This document shows, piece by piece, positions 44,501 to 59,600 of a stretch of 64,000 nt of DNA. Position numbers and translations under genes: made by a program. This DNA comes from Ulva prolifera (taxonomy: Eukaryota; Chlorophyta; Ulvophyceae; Ulvales; Ulvaceae): NCBI GenBank assembly GCA_023078555.1, contig CM041204.1, forward strand, positions 282,923-346,922, written 5' to 3'. The notes beneath the pieces were generated by a model. That model searched no databases. It had not been told where the DNA came from and saw only the letters and a list, made by a program, of their open reading frames with translations. The stretch's first letter is position 1. Each line of letters starts with the position of its first letter.

Positions 44501-44840
44501 CCGGGGCAGGGGGGGCCAGTCTCCCAGCCGGGGGGGGGATGCGTGTGGCCGTCCCGCAGAGGCTCTGCCGGTCACGGCAGTGACAGGGGGGTTGAGCCTG
44601 ACTGTGGGGCGGGGGGTGGTTTGGGGGGGAAAGCAGCGGCGGTGGCAGATTCGGCGGCGAAGGCGGGATTGAACCCCACTGTGAGGGTGGCAGCCACTGG
44701 GGGGGCTGCGGAGGCATTGCCAGTCACAGCGCTGAAGGCGGGACTGAGTCCCGTGGAGGGGAGGGCAGCGGGGGGGGGAGACGCGGAGGCTACGGCAGGC
44801 TTGGCGGGGCAGGGCGGGTTGAGCCCAACGGTGGCGGGGG

Positions 44841-44875
<35 letters not shown>

Positions 44876-45724
44876 CGGGGGGGGGGCTGGGCTGCGGAAG
44901 CTATGGCAGACATGGCGGCGCGTGGCGGGTTGAACCCACCAGTGGGGGGGGAAGTTGTGGGGGATGTTGCGGGGATCCCCTTGCAGGGTCAGGACGCTAC
45001 AGGTCGTCCAGAAGTGGGCCCCTTTGGCCTGCCTGTCCCCGTGCCGGCGGGGGGACCGGCACCGACACCTACAGGGTTTATGCAACCGGACAGTGCGGGA
45101 GGAAGTGGGGGTCTGGTGTACGATCCGGTAGCAGACGCCATGTTTGCAGATGCTCTCGCTGAGGCAGTGCTGTATCCGGAAGACCACTCCTCAGACGATT
45201 TCGGATCCATCAGCTTGGATGACGATTCGGTTCGTTCTGACCCAGCGGACCCCCGCTGCGCTGAGCACGAAGTGGCGGCAGAGGACCCTGAGACTAGGCC
45301 GTCCCAAATAATCTACCTGCACGATAGTTCGGGGTCAGTTCGTCTAACCGTGGACGAGTCCTTCGAGGAGCAGAAGACCACCCTGCACATGGCCGCCACT
45401 TTCGTATCCCCTCCGGGTGGTTCGGTCGGGCGTGCAGCTCAACTGCGGCTCATTGTCGTGGCAGTGGACCTGATGTTGGTAAGCACCGCCGGCATGGGTT
45501 TGACTAAAGCGGAGCGCTTAGTCCGCATGAAGTCGATCATATCGGCTTACGGGCTCCAACCAGATGAAGGCACTGTATCCGAAGTTGTGTCACTGATTCA
45601 GACGGTGCGCTCCTCCAAGCAAACAACCCCCGCCACCCCCCCTGGCCAGTCTGTCGCATGGCCGTGGTGGGCCAATTCTCTACTCCCGCTCCCAAGGCAG
45701 ACGTACAGTACCCAGGGATGTTGA
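41570..45724 (+). CDS. Unrecognised multi-exon gene with Gly/Ala-rich C-terminal region
   Basis: The probable start is ATG at 41570 (context ACAATGG), giving MDPRHAAAVAGLSSTQNGPT and VVGTLISRDGRFTDRARVGR. Later exon-like segments: 42119-about 42290 (after TTTGTGCAG), about 42410-42800 (PLVAWVLYEHAHCAQLESMD), about 42993-43090 (DVKILGEFVAALDNLGPWVV, after GTGCAG), 43210-43486 (AFNSHIMWACEGLQLTSTEL), about 43631-43935 (LADDLIPLCPPHTLWHWALR) and 44142-45724, a long final exon. The final exon has a basic patch (QRNRRRTGKHEVAKARTKS), then Gly/Ala-rich imperfect repeats interrupted by G homopolymers, an acidic part, and LMLVSTAGMGLTKAERLVRM near the end. No known domain is recognised. Phases between early exons are not fully resolved. 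The position suggests an accessory gene of the transposon. Confidence 0.45.
44842..44886. repeat. G homopolymer, 34 G then 10 G
   Basis: G runs at 44842-44875 and 44877-44886 inside the last exon of the plus-strand gene encode poly-Gly. Length is likely unstable or mis-assembled, so the frame downstream is not secure. Confidence 0.85.
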
Positions 45725-45780
45725 CCGTGCAGGGACGCAATTCTACAGAGGGCAGCGAAGCCGTCCCAGCCCCGGATCCT

Positions 45781-45871
45781 GTGGTGAATACTGGTTGATG
45801 AGCAAAGTCCCTGGGGGATGGGGGCCTGTGGTGAATACTGGTTGATGAGCTAAGTCCCTGGGGGATGGGGG
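45781..45871. repeat. Two 47-bp direct repeats between convergent genes
   Basis: GTGGTGAATACTGGTTGATG starts at 45781 and again at 45828, each followed by an AAGTCCCTGGGGGATGGGGG segment. It follows the stop of the plus-strand gene; the rest of 45872-46531 shows nothing recognisable. Confidence 0.8.
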
Positions 45872-46531
45872 TGCCGGTAGCACAGCTGCGTGGGAGTACA
45901 CTTTAATGCGGCGTGCAGTGTCCGCTAAGCCATCAAGCGTAGAACTTCCCGGCAGTATCAGCATAGTAACTTTGTTAATGCAGATGCTACGGGAATACGT
46001 CAAAATTATTCCCATTTCGACGGTAATACAAGGACGGTGGGCCACATCACTGTACAGTGATGCACCCCCGTCTACTAGTGCCATACGCTCTGCTATAATG
46101 CAGGGGTTGACCGTTGTACCCCTCTAATCCTACAGCGCCGACCTGGTGTAGCCGTTGAGGATTGATAGTATTTTTTACACGAAATAACGATTAGAATACT
46201 GAGTCGAACTCCGTACGCAAACTGTGGCGTCTTGTCTTCTGTAGACAATGGGTTCAGAACAGTTTCAGCTGTGCCTGCCTGGCAGCAGCCCGCAGCGCTG
46301 CAGTCGAGACAACCGAGGTTCAGTGCAGCTGCAGCGAAATGGCATCACCTGGCCTGTGGCGTCGGAATCTCCCGGATGCCACCCTTCAGTGTCTCATAAA
46401 CGCGTCTTCAGCGATTTAGCCATCAGCTTGTTATACTGCTGTTTCAGGGTAGCCACTACCGGGCGCGCAGTCTCCAGGAAGGCGTCAAAGCGCGCCTGCA
46501 GGTACCACTCCCTGCAGATCCAGCAGCTTCA

Positions 46532-49851
<3,320 letters not shown>

Positions 49852-49984
49852 CTGGCACACATCGTGTGGACTGTACACCGCACAGAAACGTTCTATCCGC
49901 GCTATCGCGACGCAGTCTTCCTACATCAACTGCATCAGACCTTGCACCTACCATTAATCTGTCCGCTGGACCCTGCGACGTGCA

Positions 49985-50904
49985 CTAACAGACGACACCG
50001 ACGCTTGAAGAGGGAGCGAAAGTGGCCACGAGCGCACGCCGCAGGACGTGGGTTGTATGGCTCCAACGAGGGTGGCGCCTGTAGACACGCACTGGCGGGG
50101 ACTCTGGTCCCCCCCGTGGCCCTCTGGCAAGTATGGAAAATGCAAAGTGGGCACAACTGGGATTGCCATCAACTGGGATTGCTGACGAAGGCATTTGGCG
50201 GTGGTCTTGTACAATTACACAGTTCGGCCAGAAGCCTTGTTCGCTGTGGACCAATACTGCACATTTTGTGCACCCCTCCGGACTGGAACTAACTGGCATG
50301 GAACTGCGTCCAAGTCTACGACGTATCTGCCGGCATATGCCCGAGACCCCCTGTTTGCACCCGCCACACCGAAAAACTCGGGGGGACGTTTCAATCAACA
50401 CGGGATCTGGGGGCGCGGGCCTCCCGGGGTGGCTGGCAAGGTGCAATTATACAGATCAGCAACCCCCAGGTACAATGGGTTTGGTTTCGCAACACATGAC
50501 AACGCAACACACGCCATCCCGGGGCTGCAGACACGCCCTCGTGAAATACTGCAGTTCCCCCGACGAAATACGTCACTGTCCCGCCACCCCCCCCCGTCCC
50601 CGTCCCCCCCAATGAGGTACCTCAAGAGGCACCACTTGTTGTCTTTCTTCCCTTGCGTACACTGTTGCGCGCAGCTGAACATGTCTGCAACGCGGGATTG
50701 CATCTGGTGGAACTTCATAAGTGTCACTGTGCCCTCACGGCGAGCCTCATCAACACTGCCATCCACCTTCAGGCCCAGAGCTCGGTGGATGGCCACCTGA
50801 CGTGCATAACCAACCCCCAGGCGACTGTGAGTTGGCCAGCCCTCGTCCTGTAGGGAGTCCTGATGGAAGAGGAGGTACGGCAACCCTGTCAGATTATCTC
50901 CCAC
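49985..50904 (-). CDS. Unassigned coding segments between transposase and protease
   Basis: Open segments at 50904-50600 (GDNLTGLPYLLFHQDSLQDE, ALGLKVDGSVDEARREGTVT) and around 50330-50200 look like coding exons in amino-acid mix, on the same strand as transposase and protease. They could be the 3' end of the transposase gene or the 5' end of the protease gene. No domain is recognised and exon limits are not resolved. Confidence 0.3.
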
Positions 50905-51082
50905 AAAGTCCAGGGGGGAGGACCGCCGCAGTCTCAGACTGGGCTAGGGCCCTGCCCACCCCCACGACCCTGCCGGTGATCCGGTCACTGTCAATTGGTT
51001 TGCTCCCCGTCAGCGGATCTTCCATTGCGAGTTCGTGCCCGCCGGCGTTTCTTCTCAGTCGCTATGGCATCTGACAGTGAAG

Positions 51083-54000
51083 TCATGCAGCAGGTAGTGA
51101 AGCTGCATCATGCAACAGCCGCATACATGTGCGGCGCAGCAGTTCATCGCTCACATATACTTGTTCAGGGCAACGAGTCGATCGATACTTGATCAGTCTC
51201 TTCAGGAGCTGGACCATCCGCTCGATCCAGAATTCAAGACTGAAGAAGGATGCACCGCAGCACCTCACCTGATCCGGTAGGTGACTGGCCGCCAGATGCA
51301 GCTTGTACGTGCTGAGAGCAGCCCCTTCAAACGTCTCTTCCGCCAGTTTGGCGTACTGCAGCAGCAATCGCTGTGCTTCCGTGATTCGGGCCGGTGTGTG
51401 CTGACCCTCTTCATATCTGAGAAAGTAGAGGGCCCCTGCTCGCAGGAGCCCCCACGACTGCCTCAAACACGCTGCGTATGCGTTTCTCGGAGGCTTTCCA
51501 CGGGAGATCGTGCAGGAGGGTACAGCGAGAATGTCTCGGTGAAGGCCAGCCAGTCTTCCATGAGCCAGCGACTGCGTGCCTACGCAAACAGTCACCCTGA
51601 CTCAGACGGGATGCTTCAACAGGAGTGCACATGGTTCCTGTGTCCAAGTAACAGTCCGAAAAATGGCGCAGCCTCGGATGCGAGCAGGGTGTGCAGGCGA
51701 TGGGAACTGCGCACTTGGTGATGTCGGTGTACACCTTCTTGAAAAGAGAGGTCTGCATGATGTGGGGCGCTCTGGCAGCTATCGCCTTGACGACATCCTC
51801 TGGCAGTCGGAACAGGGCCCGGAGGCCAGTCAATGGCGCCTTCTTGGACTTCTTCCGGCCCAGGGGAGGGAGCCACTGGTTCCAGAAGTCCATGAGCACA
51901 CCGAGCAGAAACACGTGCGCCACTCTCGAGCCGGAAGAAATGGCAGGGACTGCAACGCCACAGCGTAATTCATAATCAACTCCAGACTCAAGGGCGAGGC
52001 AGGCAGCAGCAGGCTGGGGGTGCTCGTACTTGAAGTAGGAGAGGAGACTGAACAGCGGAGAACCTTTCACCCCCCAGTAGCTTGTACTCATCTTGGCGAG
52101 CTTGGCCCTGGACTTCGGTGTCTTCCGGTCGCAATAGCGTTTCAAGGTTGGTGCGTGGACCTGCATTACCACAGGCCTGGCCAGGGTTTACCACAGAAAA
52201 GAGCCGTATCACCAACGACGCTTGTTCGGTGTCAGAGGGGTTGGCAAGATGAGTTGCGGCGCACAGAGGGGGGGCAGGGGGAGTAGGCCGCATGTGCACA
52301 GTTTGCATTCGATGACACTGTAGATGGAATTGCACCTGGGCAGCGATCGTGTCGCCCTTTCGGCCCTGGCCAGGATCTCTGCCGCCGAGTACTCAAGCGG
52401 TTGTCCGACTCCCAGGACGAGGGCTGCACATGCCGGGGCTCAGACCACGCGGTCCGTGGGGGGTTGCCACCAGTGTCCGGTTGTACACTCCCAGGCACCA
52501 TCCGGGGGTTTGCAGCCGAGGATGCTGCTTCTTCTTCCTCCGGGGTGAGTGATTTCCCTTTCAGAGGCCCGTCGGCATAGCAGGGCACGGGCTGGTGCAG
52601 AGGGTGATGGTGTCCCATCCACCTGTGTGGCATGCATGATAGCAGTTATAAGCAGGACAGGTACGTGAGACAGCACTAGCAGGAAAGAGATTACAAACGT
52701 AAGTGAACACCCCGGACCTGACAGTGTTGGAGGGGTAATCCCACACGCCGTTTTGGGCACATCTGAAACATGCCCTCTTCGCTGTATGGCCGATGCTGTT
52801 GGTAAGTTTCTCCAGCCATGGGATATCCCCCTCCACACAGCACAGCACCGGCCACACGTGCAGTACCTCGCCCCCGGGCAGTGTGATTTTGAGTGCCTCA
52901 CCCCCAGCTCCTGCACTCCAGCCATCACGTGGTGCGGGGGCCAGACACTACGTGATCGGGAACTGTACACATCACCCGGCAGTGACCAGGAAGACAAGGT
53001 GAGTGCGCGCCCGGATCATGCTTCTTGAAGAACGCCATCACGGACTCCAGAATGCTGGCCATGCATGTTGGTTCGGATGGCCCCTCCACCACTCCAAGGG
53101 GAATCCAGGCCACATTGGTACTTGAGAGATGGGGCGGCAGGTCAAGCAGGCGGATCCCCCAGATTGTGACACCGTGCTGCTTGTTGACGTACAGCTGGGC
53201 CCCGTCCCCCCCTGCAGGAAAAGCGACTGTCGGGACACGAGGCAGAGGGTCTCAATTCGCGGAGTTGCATAGGCGTGCCGATGCGGTGTGATAGCCACCT
53301 GCTCAGATGAGGAGGTGGAGCGCACCGAGGCTGAACAGCAGGACAAGCTCCCTATGCTTTGGCTTCAGGATTTTGCCCCCACACGCCAGGTTGAGGGCCT
53401 TTCCAGCCGGGAGTTGAGGAAGCTGCTTTTGTCTTTGACAGCTGTTGCCCTGGCTTCCCGTACGCTCGTCANTCCTGCAGGGGAGTTGATGAAGTTTTGT
53501 CCTCGATCGCTGCTGCCCTGGCTTCTTGGATGCTCATCAGCAGCCCCGGTTGCAGCAGGAGGTCCTTCAGTGAGGCCTCTTCACCAAAGTAGAAGACAGA
53601 GCGGACTGGGACACCCTTTCCCGTGAGGTCGACGTCGAACCGTGGCTGTGTACATCCAGGTGTGCCACAGGTGTCCTCCAAGTGATGCTGATGGTCACTT
53701 GGATCAAGCTCAGGAAACAGTTCCCAGCACTGGGGACAAACGTGCCGCGTCACAGACGACACATCCGGGACATCCAACACTGCCTTGACGAGGTGGAACG
53801 AGGGTGGGAAAAAGTTGCCATCAGGTAGCAGGAGGTAATGTATGAACCTGCACCACGTATCGACGACCACGTCTTGTATGCGAAAGAGGCTCTTCAACTG
53901 CGCAATCCACATGCACACCGTAAGTACGGTGAGGACGCTCCCGGTGTATATGTGTTTCTTTCGTTGCTCATGCCACCAGGCTCCTGAGCCCTTCCGGGCC

Positions 54001-54760
54001 CCGGTGGTGGGGGGGGGGCTGTCGACGTCATCGTCCTGCAAGAGGGATACACATGTGACCTGGGAAATCAGCACGCCAGGGGAAGACACGACGTAACATG
54101 CCCCGATGTTAAAGTTGCCACACCTCGGACCCGTCCGTGCTGTATTCTGATTCGGACGAGGAGGGGATGGAAGAAGCGTCTGAGAAGTAGGACTCCGAGT
54201 CTGTATCCCGGGCGGGGTACTCGGCCTCGTCGATGTCGGAGGGTGGGGGCAGCTGTAAAATCACGCGAATTAGTGCAGTAGCTAGCTGCAGATGCAGGTA
54301 TGGGCAGCCGCACCGCCCGGCCTGGGTCCACAGCGGGCCCACACATGGGCCACATCAGTCACTGTCAGACCAAACAACAGCAGGCAAGGCACGCGGGCCT
54401 AGAGCGCCGGGATGCATGGAGGGGTTCGCACAGCGAAAAGGTCGTCAGAGTTGGGGGATGGTTGGGGTGGCAAGCCAGCGCAGGGGGTATGGGCTGTGGC
54501 GAAGAGGGGCCAGCCCCATCGGGAACCCCGCTGACGTCAGCCCCAAGGGTAGCGGAGGAGAATGGCGTAGGTGGCCGCGAGGATGGACCTGCCCCATCGT
54601 GGCCACCAGCGGCTCCCTTGGCACGGGCCGCGGGGGCCCTCCTCAAGCGCTTTTGGCAAGGCTCATAGTGGTTTTGAGCGGTGGTATGTCTGACGAACTT
54701 CTCACCACAGGCTTGACACTGGAATTTAAAGTGTCTCCTTCCCCACACGCTCTGGACGGA
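51083..54760 (-). CDS. Tnp2-type (CACTA/En-Spm) transposase, multi-exon
   Basis: Catalyses transposition of CACTA elements. Order on the minus strand: a zinc-finger-like exon near 54740 (FQCQACGEKFVRHTTAQNHY then EPC); an acidic exon 54252-54124 (SDASSIPSSSESEYSTDGSE); 54035-about 53474 with the Tnp2 hallmark of a helical region, VCPQCWELF, CGTPGCTQPRFDVDL and VPVRSVFYFGE; 53230-52990 (IWGIRLLDLPPHLSS); 52900-52706 (CVEGDIPWLEKLTNSIGHTA then KRACFRCAQ); 52640-52330 (MGHHHPLHQPVPCYADGPLK); about 52180-51700 (SYWGVKGSPLFSLLSYF, HVFLLGVLMDFWNQW); and 51595-51083, a DUF4218-like end (AASHLPDQVRCCGASFFSLE, IERMVQLLKRLIKYRS). Each piece follows the order of Tnp2 proteins. Several junctions need frame changes and an N lies at 53472, so intactness is unproven. 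Confidence 0.75.
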
Positions 54761-55238
54761 GTAGACGCTTACAGTTAATCTCTCCCATCAAGGCATCGAC
54801 CTCATCCCTCGTCCTTCTGGATGCCATCTCCAGCGGCCGGCAGAAAGGGGTGGAAAGGCTACCTGAGTCTCTGGCACCTAGTGAGGACAACCGCATTCAG
54901 GTCGAAAGAGTACAGCGACACGTACACAGAACGCCTGGCCGCCACGGCGACGGGACGTGCGCCGGGATATCGAGGCAGACCGGTATTCAAAGGCAGACAC
55001 CGCAACGACGCTTGACTGCCTTACCAGTCAAAACCTGGCACAGCACAGCATGCCAGGACAATTATGTCTGACACTGATTCACAATAACTCCTACTGCCGT
55101 TGCGTCTCTTAGTGTCTAAACATCTACGTCGATTACCGCAGTATGACCAAGCTCCAGTTTACATTTCATCGCGCCTCACCGGTCGTGATCGAGTAAGAGG
55201 TTGTAGATGATGTAGAGGATGTAGAGGACGGGGGAGGG

Positions 55239-57653
55239 ATGCTCGATGTGCTGGTGAGCAACGTATGGAGCAGAGGCGCCGGCGTCGACGGTTTAACTCT
55301 GGCGTCGACGGTTGACAAGGACAGCACCGTAGACATCGACAGTCAAGATAAACTGAAGACTTGCGTGTTGTACTTCTTCAAGAAAGGCACCATAGCCGGT
55401 GTGGTGTCGCCCGTGCTCGTGAAGCCGCTGGGGAAAGGGAGAGGGAGCTTTGCAGCAACGCCGACAGCGCAGGGCACTGCCTGTTCCACCGCCACGGTTG
55501 CGGGCGAGGATGACGAGAAGTGGAAGCGCATGAAGGATGGGGTGTGATGTGGAGGCAGGGATGGAGAAAAAAGTAGCTCGCATGGAGCAGGCTGACAAAC
55601 AAGGAAAGCTGGTGGCTGCACTCGTCAACGAGGAGGCCCCAGCAGACGAGAGGATGTACCCAGGCAGCATGCTGACGAAAGGTTACGCGGACGCGCGGTG
55701 AGAAAGCAGCAGCAGGGGTGCGACAGCCATGTCAGAATAACAACGTGCTTGGAACATGTCGTCCGCGGTCAGCCCTCCAGCACTGTGGCTGCCGACCTAT
55801 TGTGTGAGCTCCTGGATCCGTCGTGATAATACATGCGTGCAGTATTTACTGACAGATCTTCTGTACAGGACGGAAAAACTGGCCCTGCTTACGTCGCTGC
55901 GAGGAATATCAGCAGCGCTTTCTACAGTCAGATTGGCTGTCTCAGCAACAAGAACAAACAGTGCGCTGCGCAGCTTAATGCTTAAGTTTTCGACGCTTAA
56001 GTTTTCAACTTGTTTTGATGCAGCTGGGGTGTTGCGTCCCGGGCCCGATATGGGCAGCCTGAGGGGCGTTTACCGAGTGTGCAGGAAGTTTCCGGGACGG
56101 GCGTATGACCACAACGTGGCGATGCGAAGGAAGGAATCGTATCGTAAAGAGCCCCATCTGCTCGCGGCACTGCACAAGGCAGCGGAATCCAAGGTACGTC
56201 CTTCTCCTTGGTAGGGGCGTGTATGGAGTAAGTAGCCATCGCCGAGTGGCCACTCGGTGCGGTGTCATGCATTGTATTGCACTGCACGCGGCTGGAGTAG
56301 CCATTCGCCGAGTGGCCACTCGGTGCGGTGTCATGCATTGTATTGCACTGCACGCGGCTGGAGTAGCCATTCGCCGAATGGCCACTCGGTGCGGTGTCAT
56401 GCATTGTATTGCACTGCACGCGGCTGGAGTAGCCATTCGCCGAATGGCCACTCGGTGCGGTGTCATGCATTGTATTGCACTGCACGCGGCTGGAGTAGCC
56501 ATTCGCCGAATGGCCACTGCGGTGGGTGTCATGCATTGTATTGCACTGCACGCGGCTGGAGTAGCCATTCGCCGAATGGCTACTCCAGCGCGTCATGCAT
56601 TGTATTGCACTGCACGCGACGTACCAAGAGCCTGTGCAGTTCACCTTTAGCGGAGACCGGACCCCAATAGACCACGAACCATTGAAAACGCCGAGGCATG
56701 GGCAATGGAGGACGGCGTGTATGTGTGCGAAAATCTCATGGCAATCACTGGGGCCCGACGCGCTATCGAAGGGACGACCGCAGACTCGCCCATGAAGCCT
56801 GGCAAAGAGACCAAGAAAGAGTGGGAAGGGTACTTCCACCTGACAACCTGTACTGCTACGCCACTAATGTGTTCTACTGTGACATCGACCGAGACAAGCA
56901 GGCGCGCCTGCAGGCACCTACCGCAAACAAGGCATCGAGACAGGGAGGTCATCCCAACACAGGACGGCGCAAGGTGCTCGACGATCTGCCATCCCCACCA
57001 CGAGCACTCCTGCGACGATCAAGGGCAGACCAACCCGTTAATTGATAACAGTGAACAGCAGCCGGAAGCGGACGAGGCAGATCCCGCCGCGTCGGATGAA
57101 GAGGCCGAACCTGATCAGCCTGCGGACGCACGCAGCCCCTCACCGGAGATGGAAGTGCAAGCCATGGCACCGGTACGGCTTCTCCAGATAACTGCTTGTG
57201 TCTGAGATCTCTGTCCGTGGGTAATTGCCCCGTCCAATGCCCTGCCAGCTGGAAGAGCTCTTGCGCGATGCAGAAGTCTCAAGACGCGATCGCGAGGCGA
57301 AAGGCCAAGGCCGACAAGAAAGCTGACGAAGAAGCACGTGATGAGTTGAAGAAAAAGATTGAGGAGTACGAGACTCGGGTGGCGAAATATCGGCCCACGA
57401 GCAAGAAACCGGAAGTGCTGAAGCTCAAAGCTGATATTGCGCTATTCACGGTACGTCAATCTTCGATACAGTTGATACTACATTTAACACCAAAGTCTGT
57501 ATTAAAATCAATGTTTGCATATGATTAACCCATGCGACAAATGAATCCCAGGTGGTCTGGGAGACACGGAATAATGCCGCAGACTCATGCATCTGGTCAT
57601 GCCTGCAGGCGGAGTTGGTTAAGATCCAAGACTCCTTATTGCTTTACAAGTAG
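55239..57653 (+). CDS. Unknown spliced gene with Lys/Glu-rich C-terminus
   Basis: The 3' half is well defined: exon ending 56193 (KEPHLLAALHKAAESK|GTACGT), 56651-57172 (after TTTAG; AWAMEDGVYVCENLMAITGA, KETKKEWEGYFHL, later acidic DEADPAASDEEAEPDQPADA; ends CCG|GTACGG), 57274-57450 (KSQDAIARRKAKADKKADEE, a charged helix; ends ACG|GTACGT) and 57552-57653 (VVWETRNNAADSCIWSCLQA to stop TAG). All four join in phase 0 without stops, and the last two introns are each 101 bp. The 5' half is uncertain: 55773-56193 can join 55561-55697 (MEKKVARMEQADKQGKLVAA) in phase 2, and an open segment 55239-55547 may be upstream or unrelated. No known domain. The intron 56194-56650 consists mostly of a palindromic tandem array. 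Confidence 0.55.
56229..56620. repeat. Tandem array, 66-bp unit with palindromic core, inside an intron
   Basis: TGTCATGCATTG recurs at 56263, 56329, 56395, 56461 and 56527 (period 66 bp); a final shortened unit follows. Each unit holds GCCATTCG-C-CGAATGGC or a CGAGTGGC variant. The final unit is palindromic over CTGGAGTAGCCATTCG and its complement, then CGCG. The array lies between donor 56194 and acceptor 56650 of the plus-strand gene, so it is spliced out. The core is the same as in the 102-bp array at 40.75 kb apart from the central base. Confidence 0.9.
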
Positions 57654-58507
57654 CGAAGGCACTTCGGGCAATATTGGTTGATCGTCCACCATAGAGCCTT
57701 TTCCCGGTGGGGTGCATATCGTGTCAAGGGATGTTGAGTGTCCCTGTAGGAGAGAATGTTTGCTCTGACTGACTGAGAATGTTTGCTCTGAATGTGGGAA
57801 GTGCAGGCAATGTAAGCACACACATCACTGATTCAGGCAAGCAGCCAATTCCAGTCCCGTATTCACGTTCCCCAAATGGTCAACACTAGATTCCCAATCG
57901 AAGCACGTGTACGTGCGCATGCGTGCACGCCGAACACAACACCATGTACATGTCAATTGATGCAACTCACGCCCAGCACGCTCTTGGCGACTCATTGCTG
58001 CGTGTCTACAAGTGCACGGGTCGAGTCACGAATGTATCAGTGTCCACGAGTAACGAACCATTCGTGACATGCCTGACATTTTGTGACATGCCTCACAAGC
58101 CGCACGTCAGAAATCACCATGGACTACGGCCCAGCCCTTGCTGTCCGTCGCCCCCTGTCGGACGCCATACGTATGCGGACCGGATCAGGCAGTTTATGCA
58201 AACCTCCGTTCTCCGTCCGTCGGACGGCCAACGGATCCGTGATTTCCTCCGTTCAACGTCCAATGGAGCTCCGACGGAGAGGCTGAAGGCAACGAGCGTT
58301 GCCCTGTGACTCACCGGACGGGAAACGGAACATCCTGCCCACCTCCGCAACATTGCCCCGATAGTCCGTGCAACCTACGTCCGGCCTCCACCGATTCTCC
58401 GAAGGCTCTCCAACTGCCCCTCCGCACACACTACGTCAGCTCTCCGATTCACCGTGTCGCCATTCTCCTAGTGGGGGTGGGGTTGGGGGCGGGAGAGGTT
58501 TAGGTGG
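57654..58507. other. No recognisable gene
   Basis: Sequence downstream of the unknown plus-strand gene. Short direct repeats (TGTTTGCTCTGA twice near 57760-57790) are present; no domain or splice-consistent frame was seen. Confidence 0.4.
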
Positions 58508-59600
58508 GGCGCCTCTGAGGCGGTAGCGGCAGATGCAGGACCAATTATTTATGTGCAATTGGGGTCTGAGAGGGCCTGCACAGGCTGCGGCAGTCAGCAA
58601 CACCCCCGGCGCCGTGGCAAAGCTATGTGTCACAGTGTCTGCAAAACAAACACTTGTGGCACCGTGCTACGCCACCACATCTGGTATCTCACAATATCAT
58701 GGCGAATGCATATCCCAATTGCAAGATGGAGTGCACGCTGCAGCGAGACACCGTGGCATATCTCCAATGGATGGCGGTATGTCTCCAATGGATGGTAGCA
58801 GAACTGCGACGACTCATTCCTACGCAATCCACAGTCATGACGTAGCATGTTGACAAATACACTATATCGCTTTCCTGTCACACGTGCAGATGTGGCGGAT
58901 GCATGCACACCTGACAATCGACGTCTTCCAGTTGACCAAAGTTGTGGCCGAAACACGTCCCAAAGCGCTGTTGTCTCAGCGTGGCATGAGGGGGAGGGGG
59001 GGGTTCAGATTGGCTCACCGCAGTCAAGGGACAGAGGCTGGCACTAGTGGGCTCTGGAGGCAGTAGCTGCAGATGCAGGACCAAGTGCAAGTTGGGTTTT
59101 AGAGGGCCTGCACACGCTGCGGCGGTCAGCGACACCCAGCCGCCGTTGCACAGAAGGATCGAATCTAGCAATGCGGTTTTACACCACATTTGGCATCTCG
59201 ATGCATCATGGCGGATGCACATCCCAATTGCTAGATGGATTGCACGCTGCAGCGAGCCATGGCACAGCTGCATTGGCTGGCGCCACAACTGCAATCTCAT
59301 TCAAAGTCATCCAGTGGCCTATTTACAATTACACACAACACACTATGCCATTTTTGCGGGCACATGGGATGTAGCATTGCACACCTGGAAATTGGTGTCT
59401 TCCAATTGACCAAAAACGTGGCCGCAGCACGGATTGAAGCGCTGTTGTCTCGGTGTGGCGCGAAAACGGGAGGGGCGGTTCGGAAAGGGTCGGCACAGTC
59501 AAGGGACGGAGACAGGCACCGGCGGGCTCTGAGATGGCCTGGCCAGGCAGCCGCAGTCCTGCAGCATCACACTCTCGAGTGACACTGTGTGGCAGTCTAG
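58508..59600. repeat. Diverged tandem repeat, units of about 476-539 bp
   Basis: Units start near 58508, 59047 and 59523 (third truncated). Shared landmarks are GCAGATGCAGGACCAA, GAGGGCCTGCACA, GCACGCTGCAGCGAG, TCTTCCA[G/A]TTGACCAAA and GCGCTGTTGTCTC. The first unit has about 60 bp extra, including CTCCAATGGATGG twice. No coding sequence was recognised. Confidence 0.7.

Noticed and set aside
56005..56839. Open frames over the 66-bp array (repeats of SGHSANGYSS / MHCIALHAAG)
   Set aside because: Same cause; the array lies inside an intron of a gene on the plus strand with phase-matched exons.
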